Shown: positions 49,201-62,910 of the stretch, piece by piece
Layout of the letters: the number at the start of each line of letters is the position of its first letter
Position numbering within the stretch: the first letter of the stretch is position 1
DNA from: Crambe crambe
Lineage: Eukaryota; Porifera; Demospongiae; Poecilosclerida; Crambeidae
Reading direction: 5' to 3'
Length of the DNA: 64,000 bases
Assembly: GCA_963924555.1 (NCBI GenBank)
Contig: OZ004588.1
Span: forward strand, 6,855,205-6,919,204
The notes under the pieces: generated by a model
What the model was told of the DNA's origin: nothing
Database searches by the model: none
Seen by the model: only the letters and a program-made list of their open reading frames with translations
Made by a program: the position numbers and the translations under genes

Positions 49201-51609
49201 GCTGTGTTGTTTAATTAGTGGCTAGAGCTGCTGAATTTCATCCTCACAACAGCCAAGACTTTGCAGTTTGGAGTAGCTAGCTAACATTATGATGTAATTA
49301 TTATGCTGCTTACCAATAGAAAATTAGAGTTGTTATTGGGTGACCACTATCTATCACCAACAGGTCTTCCCCAAAGGTGACCACCAACAGGTCTTCCCCA
49401 GGGAAATCACCAGGGGAATCACCAGGGGGAAACCAAACCCACCATAATCCTTAGGAGAGATGTAGACAAATAATATGTAAGTACATACTATATTATAAAG
49501 CGAACAGAGCAGCTGACTACTATTTAGCAGCTAATAATGATTGTAGTGACATAAAAATGGGGGGATGACATGTAAAAAAAGGGGGAGGTTTGAAGAGTAT
49601 TACTCGTCCATCCATGTTAGTGTTGTGCTCAATCATAAGACAAAGAGACCAGCTTCCATGGACATGTTAAAAGTACCAGCATCCTTATATTTACCAGTCC
49701 TTTTAAATTTTCGTACAGGTTTGAATTCATTTACAGCCATGCTTTCTTCTTTAACTAGACCCATTTTTTGTGCATTGCTGTGCTCAAATTCAGCTCGGTG
49801 CCCATATACCACGTACTCGCTGTCATCCAAATATTTTAATATCATTGTTGTGAATTCCTCTACATCTTTCTCAGAAACTTCAACTGTAATTTCTTTCTTA
49901 TTAATCTCAAAGAAACCAGGTGTCGTGAGGCGAGGTTTGAATCTAAAATGATACAGCATGTTGTTGCAAAAGTGTTGGCAATTTTCCTCTGTGAGATCAT
50001 AACGACCCATCTTTTCGACTATAAGATCAGCAGTAGCCAATATCCTTACCAACGAAAAATCATTCAAAGTGCCTATTTTTTCCTTGGGATCAAAATCATC
50101 ATATTGGTGCATTTCACGTCGTATGGATTTCATATCAGAAGTATTAATCTCAACTGAAATGAACGGTGAATTGATACTCAAGGCTTTCCTCCTTAACAGC
50201 AAGAGCCTGTGGACTCCCTTTGAGCCTATATAGATCTCATACGTTTCATTGCACTTTCTGTAGAGATAATAGCAAGTTTTTCTAACCAATTTAATGAAAG
50301 GAGAGTCTGCATCACGAGTCAAAGAACTCATACTCACTCCACCAACATTTCTTGTAGTACCACTACTACTACCACTGCTGCTACTACTGCTACTGAAAAT
50401 CAAACTCACTGAATTGCCCATTTTTGCCAATGGCTTAAGACTGAGTTAAACAACAACAATAACAGCCCTTAAATCTTTTATCAGCCTGACCACATTATGT
50501 CTCCCATAAGCCACAAATGCATGATAAAACCATGAATAGTCAATCTAGTCTGAAGATAGACTACTACTTTGCTGACATGACTGATGGATAGCAACACTTC
50601 AACCTCCTCTCTAGCCCAGCCATTTCCTCCGACAGTCCTCTCCCCATAGTCTATCTGCCCTCTGCCACAAATGCATGATAAAACCATGAATAGTCAATCT
50701 AGTCTGAAGATAGACTACTACTTTGCTGACATGACTGATGGATAGCAACACTTCAACCTCCTCTCTGGCCCAGCCATTTCCTCCGACAGTCCTCTCCCCA
50801 TAGTCTATTTGCCCTCTAAGTCCTCAACTACTAATCCATCCAAGCTCGACCTACAGAGGGTCAAACCCTCCCCAATTACAGCCATCCAAATTTCAGATGA
50901 TTTTGGCATCATCTGATAAACCAATAATGTATGACATTAAAGGACTAGATTCCTGTCCCGCTCCCTTGCAAAAGACTATTAAATGACTATTTCCCACTAC
51001 TAGTGATTCCGGAAGCTAGACCTGCCCATATACAACTAGCTCTATCTCAAAGATCAATCAACACATGAACGCTTAACTCATATCCAGCAGCAGCTTGATA
51101 AATGTACTAACTACTCAAACACCAAATGAACCAGTGTGTTATGTTCACAGTTAGCGCCGTTGATTTTTAGTTCTATGGAGATTTATATGGGGAAAACGGT
51201 AAATCTGTATAACATCTATGTGCTTCACCTGTTCCTTGGTTAACCCACACCAGCAGGTAGGCTTTATTATAAGCTAGCTAGTGATACCTAAACATCAAGC
51301 GTTTCTATAACCGTCAGGCTGCGCTGGCCGGGCAAAGTTTCAGGAAATGTATGGCTTCTGGAATCGCTACCACTACATATCTTCATTTGCATTTCTAGAC
51401 ACCACTTTCTATATTTACTACTGTCAATTATTACTGACCGTAACCAAAGTGATGACCCTGTTGTTCCTCCGGTGTCCTTCGATGAAGTCTGCAGCTTTCT
51501 CCTTCACCTCCAGAAGATCATTTGGAGGAGGGCAGCACTGGAAAAATTCCTCACATGATTTCAAAATGGCTTCTTCTGATCCAATGGTACTCTCCACTGA
51601 TGATGACAT
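46242..51609 (-). CDS. PPCS: Phosphopantothenate-cysteine ligase
   Basis: Seven exons: 51609-51439, 47589-47501, 47306-47167, 47093-46873, 46766-46650, 46590-46525, 46466-46242; 1029 nt, 342 aa (human about 311). Exon 1 ends [10 protein letters not shown] and joins [21 protein letters not shown] in exon 2, the family nucleotide-binding segment. Later blocks are [38 protein letters not shown] and [11 protein letters not shown]. The enzyme joins 4'-phosphopantothenate to cysteine, the second step of coenzyme A synthesis, in the cytosol. The ATG at 51607-51609 is preferred over the in-frame GTG two codons upstream. Intron 1 (47590-51438) contains two other genes. Intron 6 starts with GC. The C-terminus has an acidic insertion (QEDDEHDQD). 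Confidence 0.93.
47884..49061 (-). CDS. Uncharacterised 86-aa basic protein inside the PPCS intron
   Basis: Two exons: 49061-48980 (82 nt) and 48062-47884 (179 nt), with splice sites TTATG/gtaagg and tgtag/GTGGACAC. The product starts with a Ser/Gly/Lys-rich segment ([18 protein letters not shown]), then [36 protein letters not shown] and a C-terminal [12 protein letters not shown] do not recognise the family; the YGPKYKG and [10 protein letters not shown] blocks look conserved in style but that is an impression. It lies wholly within intron 1 of PPCS on the same strand, so expression needs its own promoter or processing of the PPCS transcript. No signal peptide or membrane helix is seen. Confidence 0.6.
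49633..50421 (-). CDS. Intronless 262-aa protein, possible LRAT/NlpC-P60-like fold, myristoylation-type start
   Basis: A single open exon lies inside PPCS intron 1, on the same strand. The first ATG (50419-50421) gives MGNSVSLIF, which fits the N-myristoylation pattern (Gly2, Ser6); the frame opens further only through a TTG. A Ser/Gly-rich linker follows, then a globular part with [16 protein letters not shown] and the motif [19 protein letters not shown]. An NCxHF-type motif after a long helix recalls the catalytic Cys region of LRAT or other permuted papain-like proteins, but I cannot identify the His partner with confidence. The C-terminal third is charged ([24 protein letters not shown]). 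With no introns in an intron-rich region, it may be a retrogene. Function unknown. Confidence 0.65.
   Translation of the reverse strand: MGNSVSLIFSSSSSSSGSSSGTTRNVGGVSMSSLTRDADSPFIKLVRKTCYYLYRKCNETYEIYIGSKGVHRLLLLRRKALSINSPFISVEINTSDMKSIRREMHQYDDFDPKEKIGTLNDFSLVRILATADLIVEKMGRYDLTEENCQHFCNNMLYHFRFKPRLTTPGFFEINKKEITVEVSEKDVEEFTTMILKYLDDSEYVVYGHRAEFEHSNAQKMGLVKEESMAVNEFKPVRKFKRTGKYKDAGTFNMSMEAGLFVL
50511..50818. repeat. 154-bp tandem duplication
   Basis: 50511-50664 and 50665-50818 are almost identical: ccacaaatgcatgataaaac, then gactactactttgctgac, ending in atagtctat and tgccctct. Only a few substitutions separate them. They lie just upstream of the intronless gene, in the PPCS intron. Confidence 0.9.
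50819..51438. other. Remainder of PPCS intron 1, proximal part
   Basis: No further gene or repeat is recognised in this stretch. Confidence 0.5.
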
Positions 51610-51760
51610 GGCCACAACTAGCTAGCTTGTGATTAAGACGACCCTTTTCCTAAAGTTCAAAGGACGACCGGTAGTTTGATAGATCACGTGCGCCTCGAGT
51701 TTGTTTTTTATCGAAGCTCTTTGAGTCTGGTCGACCGGTCGTGTGAAGAGTATAGGCAAG
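51610..51760. promoter_or_regulatory. Shared divergent promoter, PPCS / NDUFA4-like gene
   Basis: The start codons of the two divergent genes are 151 bp apart. The stretch contains the palindrome-like gaccggtagtttgatagatcacgtg and gtcgaccggtcgtg motifs (a CACGTG-like E-box half and repeated gaccggt). Promoter function is inferred from position. Confidence 0.55.
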
Positions 51761-52831
51761 ATGCGGGCTATTATGACACAACTCAGAAAGCACCCTGATG
51801 TGAGTAGACGAGTTAAATGACAAATTCCAATTCCTGACATGCTAGCTAGCTATCTAGGCCATACCAATTTGATTATATGTTTCGCGGGCCCTACCTACCC
51901 AATTTTTTCAACTTTGAAATGAAAATGATAGTTTAGAGTCAAAGGTTAAACTCTTGCCACTCTCACGTACCTGTCACCCAAAACAGCAAATATAATTTGG
52001 TTCGTGACAAGAGGCAAACAACCTTGCACTAGGCAGGCGAGCAAAAATCCAAACTCACTCACCAAGGTGTTCTTTTTTATTTAATAATAATCCATGTTAC
52101 AATGATAATGAGAATCATTATCATTTTCATTTCTACCTACCAACCCAATATCAAGAGCCAGTTCGCCCGCAAAACATAAAATCAAATAGGTATGGCCCTA
52201 TTAAACTCTATCTGTGAACTTATTCTCTTCAGGTGGTGCCAGTATTTGTTATCACTTGTCTTGGTGCCCTCTTTGCTACAGCAGCCACGGTCAGAGCATG
52301 TATGAAGTACCCAGATGTCTCGTGAGTCCAGTTTCCTTGTATTCTAATTGAAGAGCACCTTTAATGATACTGTTCATGTTGCAGGATTAGGAGGAAGACC
52401 AACCCACATCCCTGGCTAAATGTCAAGCCAGATGAGCAAACTAAGGTTAGTTTATCAGTATATACTGGCACAGTAGTACTTGTCTAATCAGACCACCTTC
52501 CCCTGTTAAGGTTGGCTAATGGGTGGTTTACAATAAGCAGGTTTTTATTATACAGCGAAACAAAGAACCAATCTTGAGCAAGTTTCCATTCAAACCACTT
52601 TGAAACAATGACATGAACACCCTTAGCAGGTTCAATTCTAAACCTCCCTAAACTTTGATGTGGAGTGAGCCCTAGTCTGACTCTAAGCTTTGATTTCATC
52701 ATTATCTTCAGTATATTGTTATAGTTTTTCCACATGCGTGACTACAGCAAAGTAAAGGTTCTGAGGCCATCCATCAAAGAGGAGTGAACTACCGCAAGCC
52801 AGCAGTTCATAGTCAATGCATTTACTGTTAA
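51761..52831 (+). CDS. NDUFA4/COXFA4-like mitochondrial inner-membrane protein
   Basis: Four exons: 51761-51799, 52233-52321, 52385-52445, 52748-52831; 273 nt, 90 aa. The start MRAIMTQLRKHPD leads into one hydrophobic helix (VVPVFVITCLGALFATAATV) and then YPDVSIRRKTNPHPWLNVKPDEQTK. The KHP start, single helix and NP-PW segment match NDUFA4 (COXFA4), a small subunit associated with cytochrome c oxidase. The C-terminal exon (GVNYRKPAVHSQC) is less similar. It is divergent from PPCS and convergent with PECR, with stops 177 bp apart. Confidence 0.78.
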
Positions 52832-53008
52832 TTGTGTAGAATCTGTTAAATGTGGAAAGAAACATCTTATTTTGGCCAGTATTAGTCTCAAGTGATGAAA
52901 TAAGTTATGATAAGCAATACATGTATATCATATCTAGCAATGGCAGTTATAGATTGTACACCCTCACTGAAGATTACCACAAAAATAATTAACTATCACA
53001 AATTTCAA

Positions 53009-54829
<1,821 letters not shown>

Positions 54830-55150
54830 TGTCCGAGCTCGTTGACCCCGAAAATGACGTCATAGACACACCCCCGTAATGAACCAATCAAACCGCTATG
54901 ATTAATCACGCAGAAAAGTAAATAGCTCTGGCGCGTGCTGGCGGTTAAATTTTTCTACACACTAAAAATAACAGTTCTGGAATCTTTTGCCTAAACTTTA
55001 AAACAGTAGATAATAAAGAGCTTGAGATGCAAAGTTTATGTCTTCAATTAGCTATATAGGCTTTAGTGGAAAAGGAGAAGTATTAACTAATTTTTTGCGG
55101 AATTTTGCCGCCAATTTTTTGCTTTCATTAGTGGTGTAATTTGTAACCTC
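54830..55150. promoter_or_regulatory. Divergent promoter region, PECR / KH gene
   Basis: These 321 bp between opposed start codons include cgaaaatgacgtcatagac (a CRE-like TGACGTCA) at about 54850. The site match is visible; binding is not shown. Confidence 0.5.
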
Positions 55151-58100
55151 ATGGCCACAAAAGTGGAATCTTTGCCGTCACCGCCTCTGCTGGGGTCCGA
55201 GCGAGAGCAGCGTGATGGTATGTCTACATGTCAAGTAGATGTGAGATTAGAAGCAGGGCAAGCTGCCCCAGGCCCAGCAAATACGATGCAGCAGCTGACA
55301 ACAGCGGGACACGGCGGAGACACTATGGCCCAAGGCGGTATTGCTATGGGCGCTGGAGAGTTGAACGTAAAAATGCTCATGTCAAGCAGAGTGAGTTATT
55401 TTACTAACTGATTTTTAGTTATGTGTGGCTATATTATATCTTATTGAAATTGAAATGATAACACTTCTGAGGCTAGGTAGCTGAAGTTGCTTGACCATGT
55501 GCTGTATGACATGTGAACCTTTCCCTCACTACCTCACCCCCCCCCCCCCCCCCCTCCCCACTCTATCTCAAGTACCTGCCTCTCAGTTTCTGTGTCACAA
55601 ATGTATGCCATAAGTAACCATTATGACAGTATTACCCTGGCATCATGGCACATGATGTGCTTTAATTGGAATTCCTCATTGAATAGTGAGTGTGACATGG
55701 TATGTGGCTGGGTCAATTTAAGCCATCATTTTAGGCAGATTCTGACACTCCATTTTCATTTTTAGTTGCCCATTGCTCTTTGCTGGGAATGTTTGGAATA
55801 TCATGTTAATGAATTTCATCAGTAACAGCTGATTGAAGGTGAACCCACTATGAGAAGTTTTACTGTCCTTTTTTATATATAAAGAGTAAAAACCACTGCA
55901 ATTCTAGTTGCCATTTGATCTTCAGCATTTTCCTTTGACAAAAAGAAACTGTACATCGGTTTCTTCATTTCACAACTGTGAGTGAATTCAAGTCATTCCA
56001 CTTGCAGTTTAGTGAAGCTCCACCAGCAAGCACTCTACTTGTGATTCATTAAAGAGCGTGATAGAGAATTAGCTCAATTCACTATTTTAGGGAGCATGGT
56101 AAAATTGAGCAACCTTGAGGAGAATGGCAAGATTTTGTAACACTACAATATCTTGAGTGCAATTGGGACGTTTGTGCTTATTTCATGGCAGATGCATGAT
56201 GAGAAGATAGAAGATTCAAGTGTTCTCTTGAAATCCTTTGGGAGGTGTCCTGTATTCTGAACAATCTGTTGAACTAATGCAAGGCTTGAGTGTCAAAAAT
56301 GCCACCTCTTTGAGGAGATTTGTCATTCAGGTGTTTTTTCTTGAGAAAAATCTTATTGTATTAGCAAAATCTGCTGCATCAGCATTTCACACTGGGTGAT
56401 GCAAGGTGCTAATTTGTAAGGTGTTTAATGTTATCACTTCAGCAGTTTTAATAGCTACCAGAGCTTCAATGGGCAATGCTCCCATTCTCTCTCTATCCTT
56501 CTATGTTCTGAAAATTCTAGCCGACAATTCTTTTGGATGTATTCTCATCTCCCTCACTTGTTGGCAAGATGATGAGGACTCCTTTCAAATCATGACTGCC
56601 AAAAGAATAAAAGGGTAATCTTCTGAGGTGGCCATCTCCATCCATCAAAAGAGCAAGATGTAGTCGTCTCCTAAGGTAGTATCTATTGTCTTTATAGCTC
56701 AACTCCATATGCTCTCAGCTGTGCAATTGCGACTAACCAAAACCCTTTGAATTTAGTACCAATAGTTCACCAACCATTTGCTCATATGGTTAACGTATCC
56801 AAAGCACAATTGAGAGGCCCAGTAGGCTTGGTTATGGTCATAGATCTGTTGATACAACTGATAGATTTATACTCATAATTATGATTGTCTTGGTTATTGG
56901 GTGGCTGGCTGGTGGCTACCTGAAGGTGAAGTAGTCGGTGTGCGAGACTAGAGGTCAAGTTGCAGTGCTGATTAATATAGCGTAATAAAGTGCAGGGGAC
57001 AGTACTACCGGAGTTTATCCAAGTCTGTCGGTAGGTGATCTGGATATCAGATAAGCCTCCATCGGAAGAATCTCATGGAAAATTACGACTGCAATTACTA
57101 GAAACTGGTGCTGATTGGGGATCATTTCCCCCCACCTTTTCAAGGGATTAGCCAACTAATTTCAGTGGTACGTACATCGGTACTGTCCGACCAAATTCAA
57201 CTTTTTAACCTTCTAATGTTCTTACTAGGGAAATGCAAAGCATTGTGGTGACCTTTAGCCGTTGATGTTGCCTTATCACAAAGGACAGAACCGGAAGAAC
57301 GTACATACGATATTTAGTAGCACTCCTCATTTGCCCCCCTAGTGGCTCGCTTCACTTGCAATTATCTTCACAGAGGATGCAGAGCGAAGGTTTTGTCATC
57401 TTTTGCAGATTCTTTTCCTGATAGTAGAGTCTCTGGTGTGTTATTAGGTCGGGATACAAATTGCCCGACCTTTGCACTCTCTTTGTACAGCCTTTGTACT
57501 CCTACACGCCTGGCAGTAACCATTGAAGATGTGCAGCTAATTATGTCTAGGTGGTAAGGGGTAGTAACCCTTGAAGATGTGCAAGCATGAGGCAATATCC
57601 ATGTTTCATGGGTGGGTATGTAACTTAATTCTCGTAGGCCCTGCCCTGGTTTGCTTAACCTGTTGCCTAGTTTTGAACAAGGTATTCCATAAATAATTAT
57701 TCTACATGCATTGGAGTATCCTCAAGACGTGTGGGAATAGACTCATTTATGCATCATGTCATCAATCACCAACTGGCCATGCACCTGGTGTATGCAGATG
57801 AAATTCCTGTGTGGAGGAGGATTAATTCACTCTGCACTTTAACATGTTGCACTTTACTTTTGTGGCAAGACCATGCCAGATCCGAGAATGAAAGATCATA
57901 GCAAATGAAATCAATTCTTTCTCACATGATTATTTCAGCTGTTGAGAACATATCCAACACTGAAATCTTTATCATAAATACATGTGGATATGTAACATCA
58001 AATTTGCCTGCTATAGTCTCTCTGTGTGTATGGACATCTCCTTCAATCATACTGATTGATAAGGTCTATCACACACCTAATCTGGCAGCGTACTAAAGTC

Positions 58101-58268
58101 AGTGATGTCAGATGAAGAGTCATCACACACCCAATCTGCAGCTTACTGAAGTCAACGATGTCAGGTGTGTGTGTTGATACCTGCTAAGTTGTTGTGGCTT
58201 TGCTGAAGAAGTACGAGTGTATTGATGGATGGCTTAAATAGTTTGCATACCCTCCCTCCCACTCCCAC

Positions 58269-58342
<74 letters not shown>

Positions 58343-58433
58343 ATGTGTTGACGAAGGTGAACACACTTTGCCTGCGCTGAATAGTTTAAAGTCATGACTA
58401 TTCCTAATTTGTAATGTGGTAGATGAGTAAGAT

Positions 58434-58465
<32 letters not shown>

Positions 58466-61400
58466 CCTCCCTCCTCTGGTCATGTGTTGACATCAGAACA
58501 AACAAGGTGAACAAACTTGGCCTGCACTGAATAGTTTAGTTTAAAGATGGTTTAAGGATCACGGCTGTTCCTAATTTGTGATGTGGTGCTTTGTGAGTAA
58601 GATATTGGGAAAGGGCATAGCTTATGTGGTTGTCAAGATGTGTGCACTAAAAGGTTTTATGAGGAGCCATACTTCTTCATCACCGGACCATATATCTAAA
58701 GCTGCTTATCAAAGTTCTTTGTACCAATGGAATGTGATACAGATAGTATAAACTGTAGTTGGCATTTCTCCAAACTTCCACTAATTCAGCGCCTCTTTAC
58801 TTTCCCTGGTCCTTAGTGCTTCAATTAAATGGATGATTATAAGGGGTGTTCATTCGTGTGTGTGTGTGTGTGTGTGTGTGAATAGCTTATCAATAGCTCC
58901 TGTTTGTAATTTGACCTGATCTCTGACCAGCCCCAAAAAAATCACTCGACTGCTCTCTCCTACAATTGCATTGGAACAACACATTCAAGATGTAGTATCC
59001 TATAATATCCTATGGTATCCTATGTAGTATCCTGAAGTATCCTATAGTTTTTAGCTTCCTTGTAGCCAGTGATCATTCAGAAAGTGTCCACTGTGTACCA
59101 GTACATTGCACTTTATGACCTCTGGTAACTTCCAGGACTCCAGGTGTACCTATTATAAGTGGATTTTTTTGACATTTGTGCATAGCATTAACCATCTCTA
59201 GATTTCTATGGAACTTCATACACAATGCATTTCCCTTTAATGTATGGTGAGGTGGTAATACAAGACGTGTACTTCAAAAAATAATAATAACTGTCCTATT
59301 ATTTCAAGCATCCTTTGTGTGTATTACACCCTCCACTTGCATATGATCTCTTCCAATAGGGCATGGTGTGTTCTAAAAACAACACAGGTACAATTTTTAA
59401 ATTTTTTTTGAGTACTGATGTATAATTAACATACCAGAGGTCAAAGCATCTGCATGCTTTATTCTACTGGTAGTGTTTGTAAAGATAGTGCACTTCTGGA
59501 CCAAGATAAAGGCAATTAAAAGCTACAAGTAGATTTTTCTTGCTGGACTGACGCTCTACCAAAAAGACTTATATAAGATTACAACATTAAGAAAGTGTCT
59601 GATACCAAAACCAATGTGTGTATTGAGGCTATTGGCCTTAATGAGGTGTGTATGGGTTTGCTTTTAGGCTGTTGACTCTCTAGTGCTATGTAGGGTGTAT
59701 TCAGAATGCACCCTCTAATCTGGGTCTCGTTTTTTAGCCTAACCAACAGATGAGGGCGAGTGGATAATCTAGTACCGATAAAATGACTCATTTTGGTTGC
59801 TAATAAACATCAATTAAAGCTTACCAAAAAATAACAGATAGTGCTAAAACTGGTAAAACTGGTCACACCAGATCATGGGTCGATACCACATAATGGCTCG
59901 GTTATGCATAGCTTTGGCCAATGAATTTCTATCTTATCTGCTCTGGATGCCTGTGGTAATGAGTCAAGTGGCGATAGGCAGCTTCATGCGTGCTCTGATA
60001 GGTGGACTGTTTCTCTGTGGGTAGGAATGGGTCTTATAGACTGACAGAGTTGTCCCAGACTAACCCATAACTGTTAATTAATAGGAATACTGACTTGATA
60101 CAGGGAAAGACAGACCGGACAATTTGGGGACTTGTGTCATGCTGTCATTAAGTACTCTTTCGTCATAGCTTGTGCTCTATTACCGTATTAGCCGTACTAC
60201 ACCACATCACACAATGCATATCGATGGCTACATTTTCCCTGTAGCTGAAGTCATGGGAATAAGTCATCAAGCTTTAGCCAGAAATCAAGCAGAGACTTGA
60301 TACCTGTTTGATTATTTCTCCATTATTTCAAGGACTGCATGAGCTTCTCCTTGATGGGGGAGGAAGGTTTAAGTATCGTAAGGAATTTGTCAAATTGATG
60401 CAGTATGGATGGCAATTCGAATCTCTTCATTTTATCTGCTTCTTCCTTTCTCTTAGCTATAACCTTGGATATTTGCCCTTCCTTGGCACTGCCTGGCTGT
60501 CTGTAATATTCCTTTATCTTGCAGGTATTAAAACCATGCGCCTGGGGCATTAAAACCATGGGCCTCTTCTGAGACCTCCACAAAGTTCAAGTCCAAACTC
60601 CTGGAGTCAGTACACAGTGTTAGGAGGAGTTTTCTATTCATTATTTATTTATGGTGGTTTGGGTCTTTGAACTCTGCTGGTAAAGACAATGTGTAGGAAT
60701 GTCCATGAATTGTGGAATTCCTTCAGTTGACATTACTATTTAAAACACTGGTTCCAAAAGCATGAGGATAATGTATAGTCATCTATTCCAGTTCCATTCA
60801 CTGAATACACTGATTCCAGTCTGGTGTATATTAGGCCATCCTAAAGTTTGATTCCATACCAGTACTGCCCCATTCCAGTATACTTAATTCAGTTCCAGTT
60901 CCATATAGTACCCAGAGGACACAATTTGCTACTTCCATATTGAACCATTCTTCCACCTCTATGTCCTTAATGAAGCCGCTCTGCCAACCCATAAAGATAG
61001 TAATAATGATGTAGTAAAGATCGTTATCTTCTTCAAAAATAAACGCAGCTGCTGGTTAATGTGGTCCACTTTGCAGTTAGCAATTGTCCCACTCTTCGCA
61101 TAGAAGAGTTCATATTTCTCCTTCATCCGTATCTGTTGGTGATGTAGTGAAAGTTGAGACACCAACATGTAGCTCTGCAGAGCTTATGATAACAGCCTGC
61201 CACCTGACATTTTCCGGCCAATATTGGCATATGTCTGGTCATTATTTGTTTATCAGGACAAAAGTACTGGTCAAAATGCACACTGATGCAATGTCCAGTT
61301 AAATGTTAGGACAAACTATACTTTGTGGGGACATCATGTCTGGTCAATATCAATTTCTTATAAGCACTGTGTTGAAGGTGATCCAATCAAAACCTGGACA

Positions 61401-61900
61401 GAATGATTATAATTATCTTATTTATAGTTCTGGTGTGTGGCTGATAATTATGCTCATGAATTATTATTTTTTAATCTCTTATGTTCACTCCTTCCCCACC
61501 ATACCCACTCCCCTGCAACTCCCACCTTCTTTGTTTCCAACACCCCTTGCCGGCTCTCTCTGATCCCAAGGACGTGGGGAGTATAATTGGAAAGGTGAGC
61601 AAACCAGAGACCCAATAACTACTACACTGTTATATAACACCTGCTCCAATCTAACTTGAACACTTGTACAAACTCAGTAGTAACTTACTACCTCATGGCT
61701 TACACAAAGCAAATGCCCTCTGGCACAGCAGTGGAATTGTTTTTGATTGAAAATAGAGCTCTTATGAATGTACAAAGGGGATAACCCTATTGTAATTCGT
61801 TTTTAATTCTCTTTCCCCTTATATAGGGAGGAATGACTATCAAAGCTTTCAGAGAAGCAGTAAGTCTTCATTACTCTCTCACTTTCGCCCCTTCTCTTTA

Positions 61901-61965
<65 letters not shown>

Positions 61966-62160
61966 TTCTCACCTTTGCAGAGTGGAGCAAGAATCAATAT
62001 TTCTAACAGCACCTCATCTGAAAGGTGAGAAAAAGATGATCGCTCACCCTTGATTTATCTTCTTCTCTCTCATCAGATTGGTCCAGATCAGTGGGACGAA
62101 GGAAAGTGTCGCAAAAGCATTTTCAGCCATTGGCAAAAAGATTGAGTTGGTACATCAACC

Positions 62161-62223
<63 letters not shown>

Positions 62224-62827
62224 GAACTCTTTATAACTTAGTGGATGAAGCTAATGAAATCATGGGAGAGAATATGAAAACCATGTACATACCTAGAACG
62301 TGTATATGCTTCCCTGTGTACACCCCACAATAGGTAACATGTCCGGCCCAGCCCACTTGTTCTTCTGGCGGGCATCTTCACTCAATCTAATATTCATGTT
62401 TTGGGTTACTTAATCCTCTGGTTATTTTTTTGTGGTCCCACCTTTACTAGGCGGTACAAACTGATAGCCTTATGAGTATTAGATAAATAAACAAGGTTTT
62501 GATTGCTTATCACCCACCCACTAAAGGTTGCCATATCCATGTGGTAGCAAACTGATGACCCTTACCATTTTGTATTATGGTGGTTTTGTCTTTGACGACC
62601 TTTACCTATTTTACTATAGGATACAATTGTTGCAAAGCAGTCAGCACTTGCTGAAAGTGGACAGGCTGATATGGAAGGAGCATCGGGCAGGGCTAGCCCC
62701 ACCCAGGTATCCTTTAAGCTGGTGATACAATCGTCTCAGTGTGGATCAATAATTGGAAAGGGAGGGTCAAAGATCAAGGAAATCAGAGAGGTAGGGATGG
62801 AGTTGTTTTTTTTAAAGAAGAACTATT

Positions 62828-62888
<61 letters not shown>

Positions 62889-62910
62889 GAGCACTGGTGC
62901 CTCAGTACAG
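55151..62910 (+). CDS. PCBP/hnRNP-E-like KH-domain RNA-binding protein, 5' part
   Basis: Exons: 55151-55390, 61571-61594, 61827-61859, 61981-62024, 62077-62149, 62620-62790, 62890-62910; the gene runs past the window. The joined frame gives a KH1 domain: VKMLMSSR, DVGSIIGK, then GGMTIKAFREASGARINIS, RLVQISGTKESVAKAFSAI. KH2 follows with FKLVIQSSQCGSIIGKGG, SKIKEIRE and STGASVQ. Both have the GXXG loop (the first reads GKGG across the exon junction). This matches the start of poly(C)-binding proteins, which bind C-rich RNA and act in splicing, stability and translation. Exons are very short and intron 1 is 6.2 kb. A possible further exon at 63967 does not give a convincing KH continuation. Nova-type proteins are a less likely alternative. 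Confidence 0.88.
55391..61570. other. 6.2-kb first intron of the KH gene
   Basis: No other gene is recognised. It holds a poly-C run (55537-55554), TC microsatellites at 58272-58338 and 58434-58460 within two copies of a duplicated stretch (both are followed by tggtcatgtgttgac, and gcctgc(g/a)ctgaatagttta occurs near 58370 and 58520), a TG run (58856-58880) and an irregular tatccta repeat at 58990-59050. Confidence 0.6.
61905..61960. repeat. TC microsatellite close to the exon-4 acceptor of the KH gene
   Basis: About 28 TC units end 20 bp before the acceptor (acctttgcag/AGTGG). This is part of a set of TC runs lying at the 3' ends of introns in this gene. Confidence 0.9.
62162..62220. repeat. 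GA microsatellite just after the exon-5 donor of the KH gene
   Basis: The AG/GA run starts 13 bp after the donor (GAGTTG/gtacat). On the transcript it is purine-rich, complementary to the TC runs in the neighbouring introns, so intronic RNA pairing is possible. Confidence 0.9.
62831..62885. repeat. TC microsatellite forming the exon-7 acceptor of the KH gene
   Basis: About 27 TC units run directly into gcag/AGCACTGG, so the microsatellite is the polypyrimidine tract, as in the dehydrogenase intron at 39925. Confidence 0.9.

Noticed and set aside
50422-50430. Upstream start giving MAKMGNS for the intronless gene
   Set aside because: The extra residues depend on a TTG codon; the first ATG gives MGNSVS.
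58184-58483. An Arg-Glu repeat frame on the minus strand
   Set aside because: It is a translation of the TC microsatellites at 58272 and 58434.
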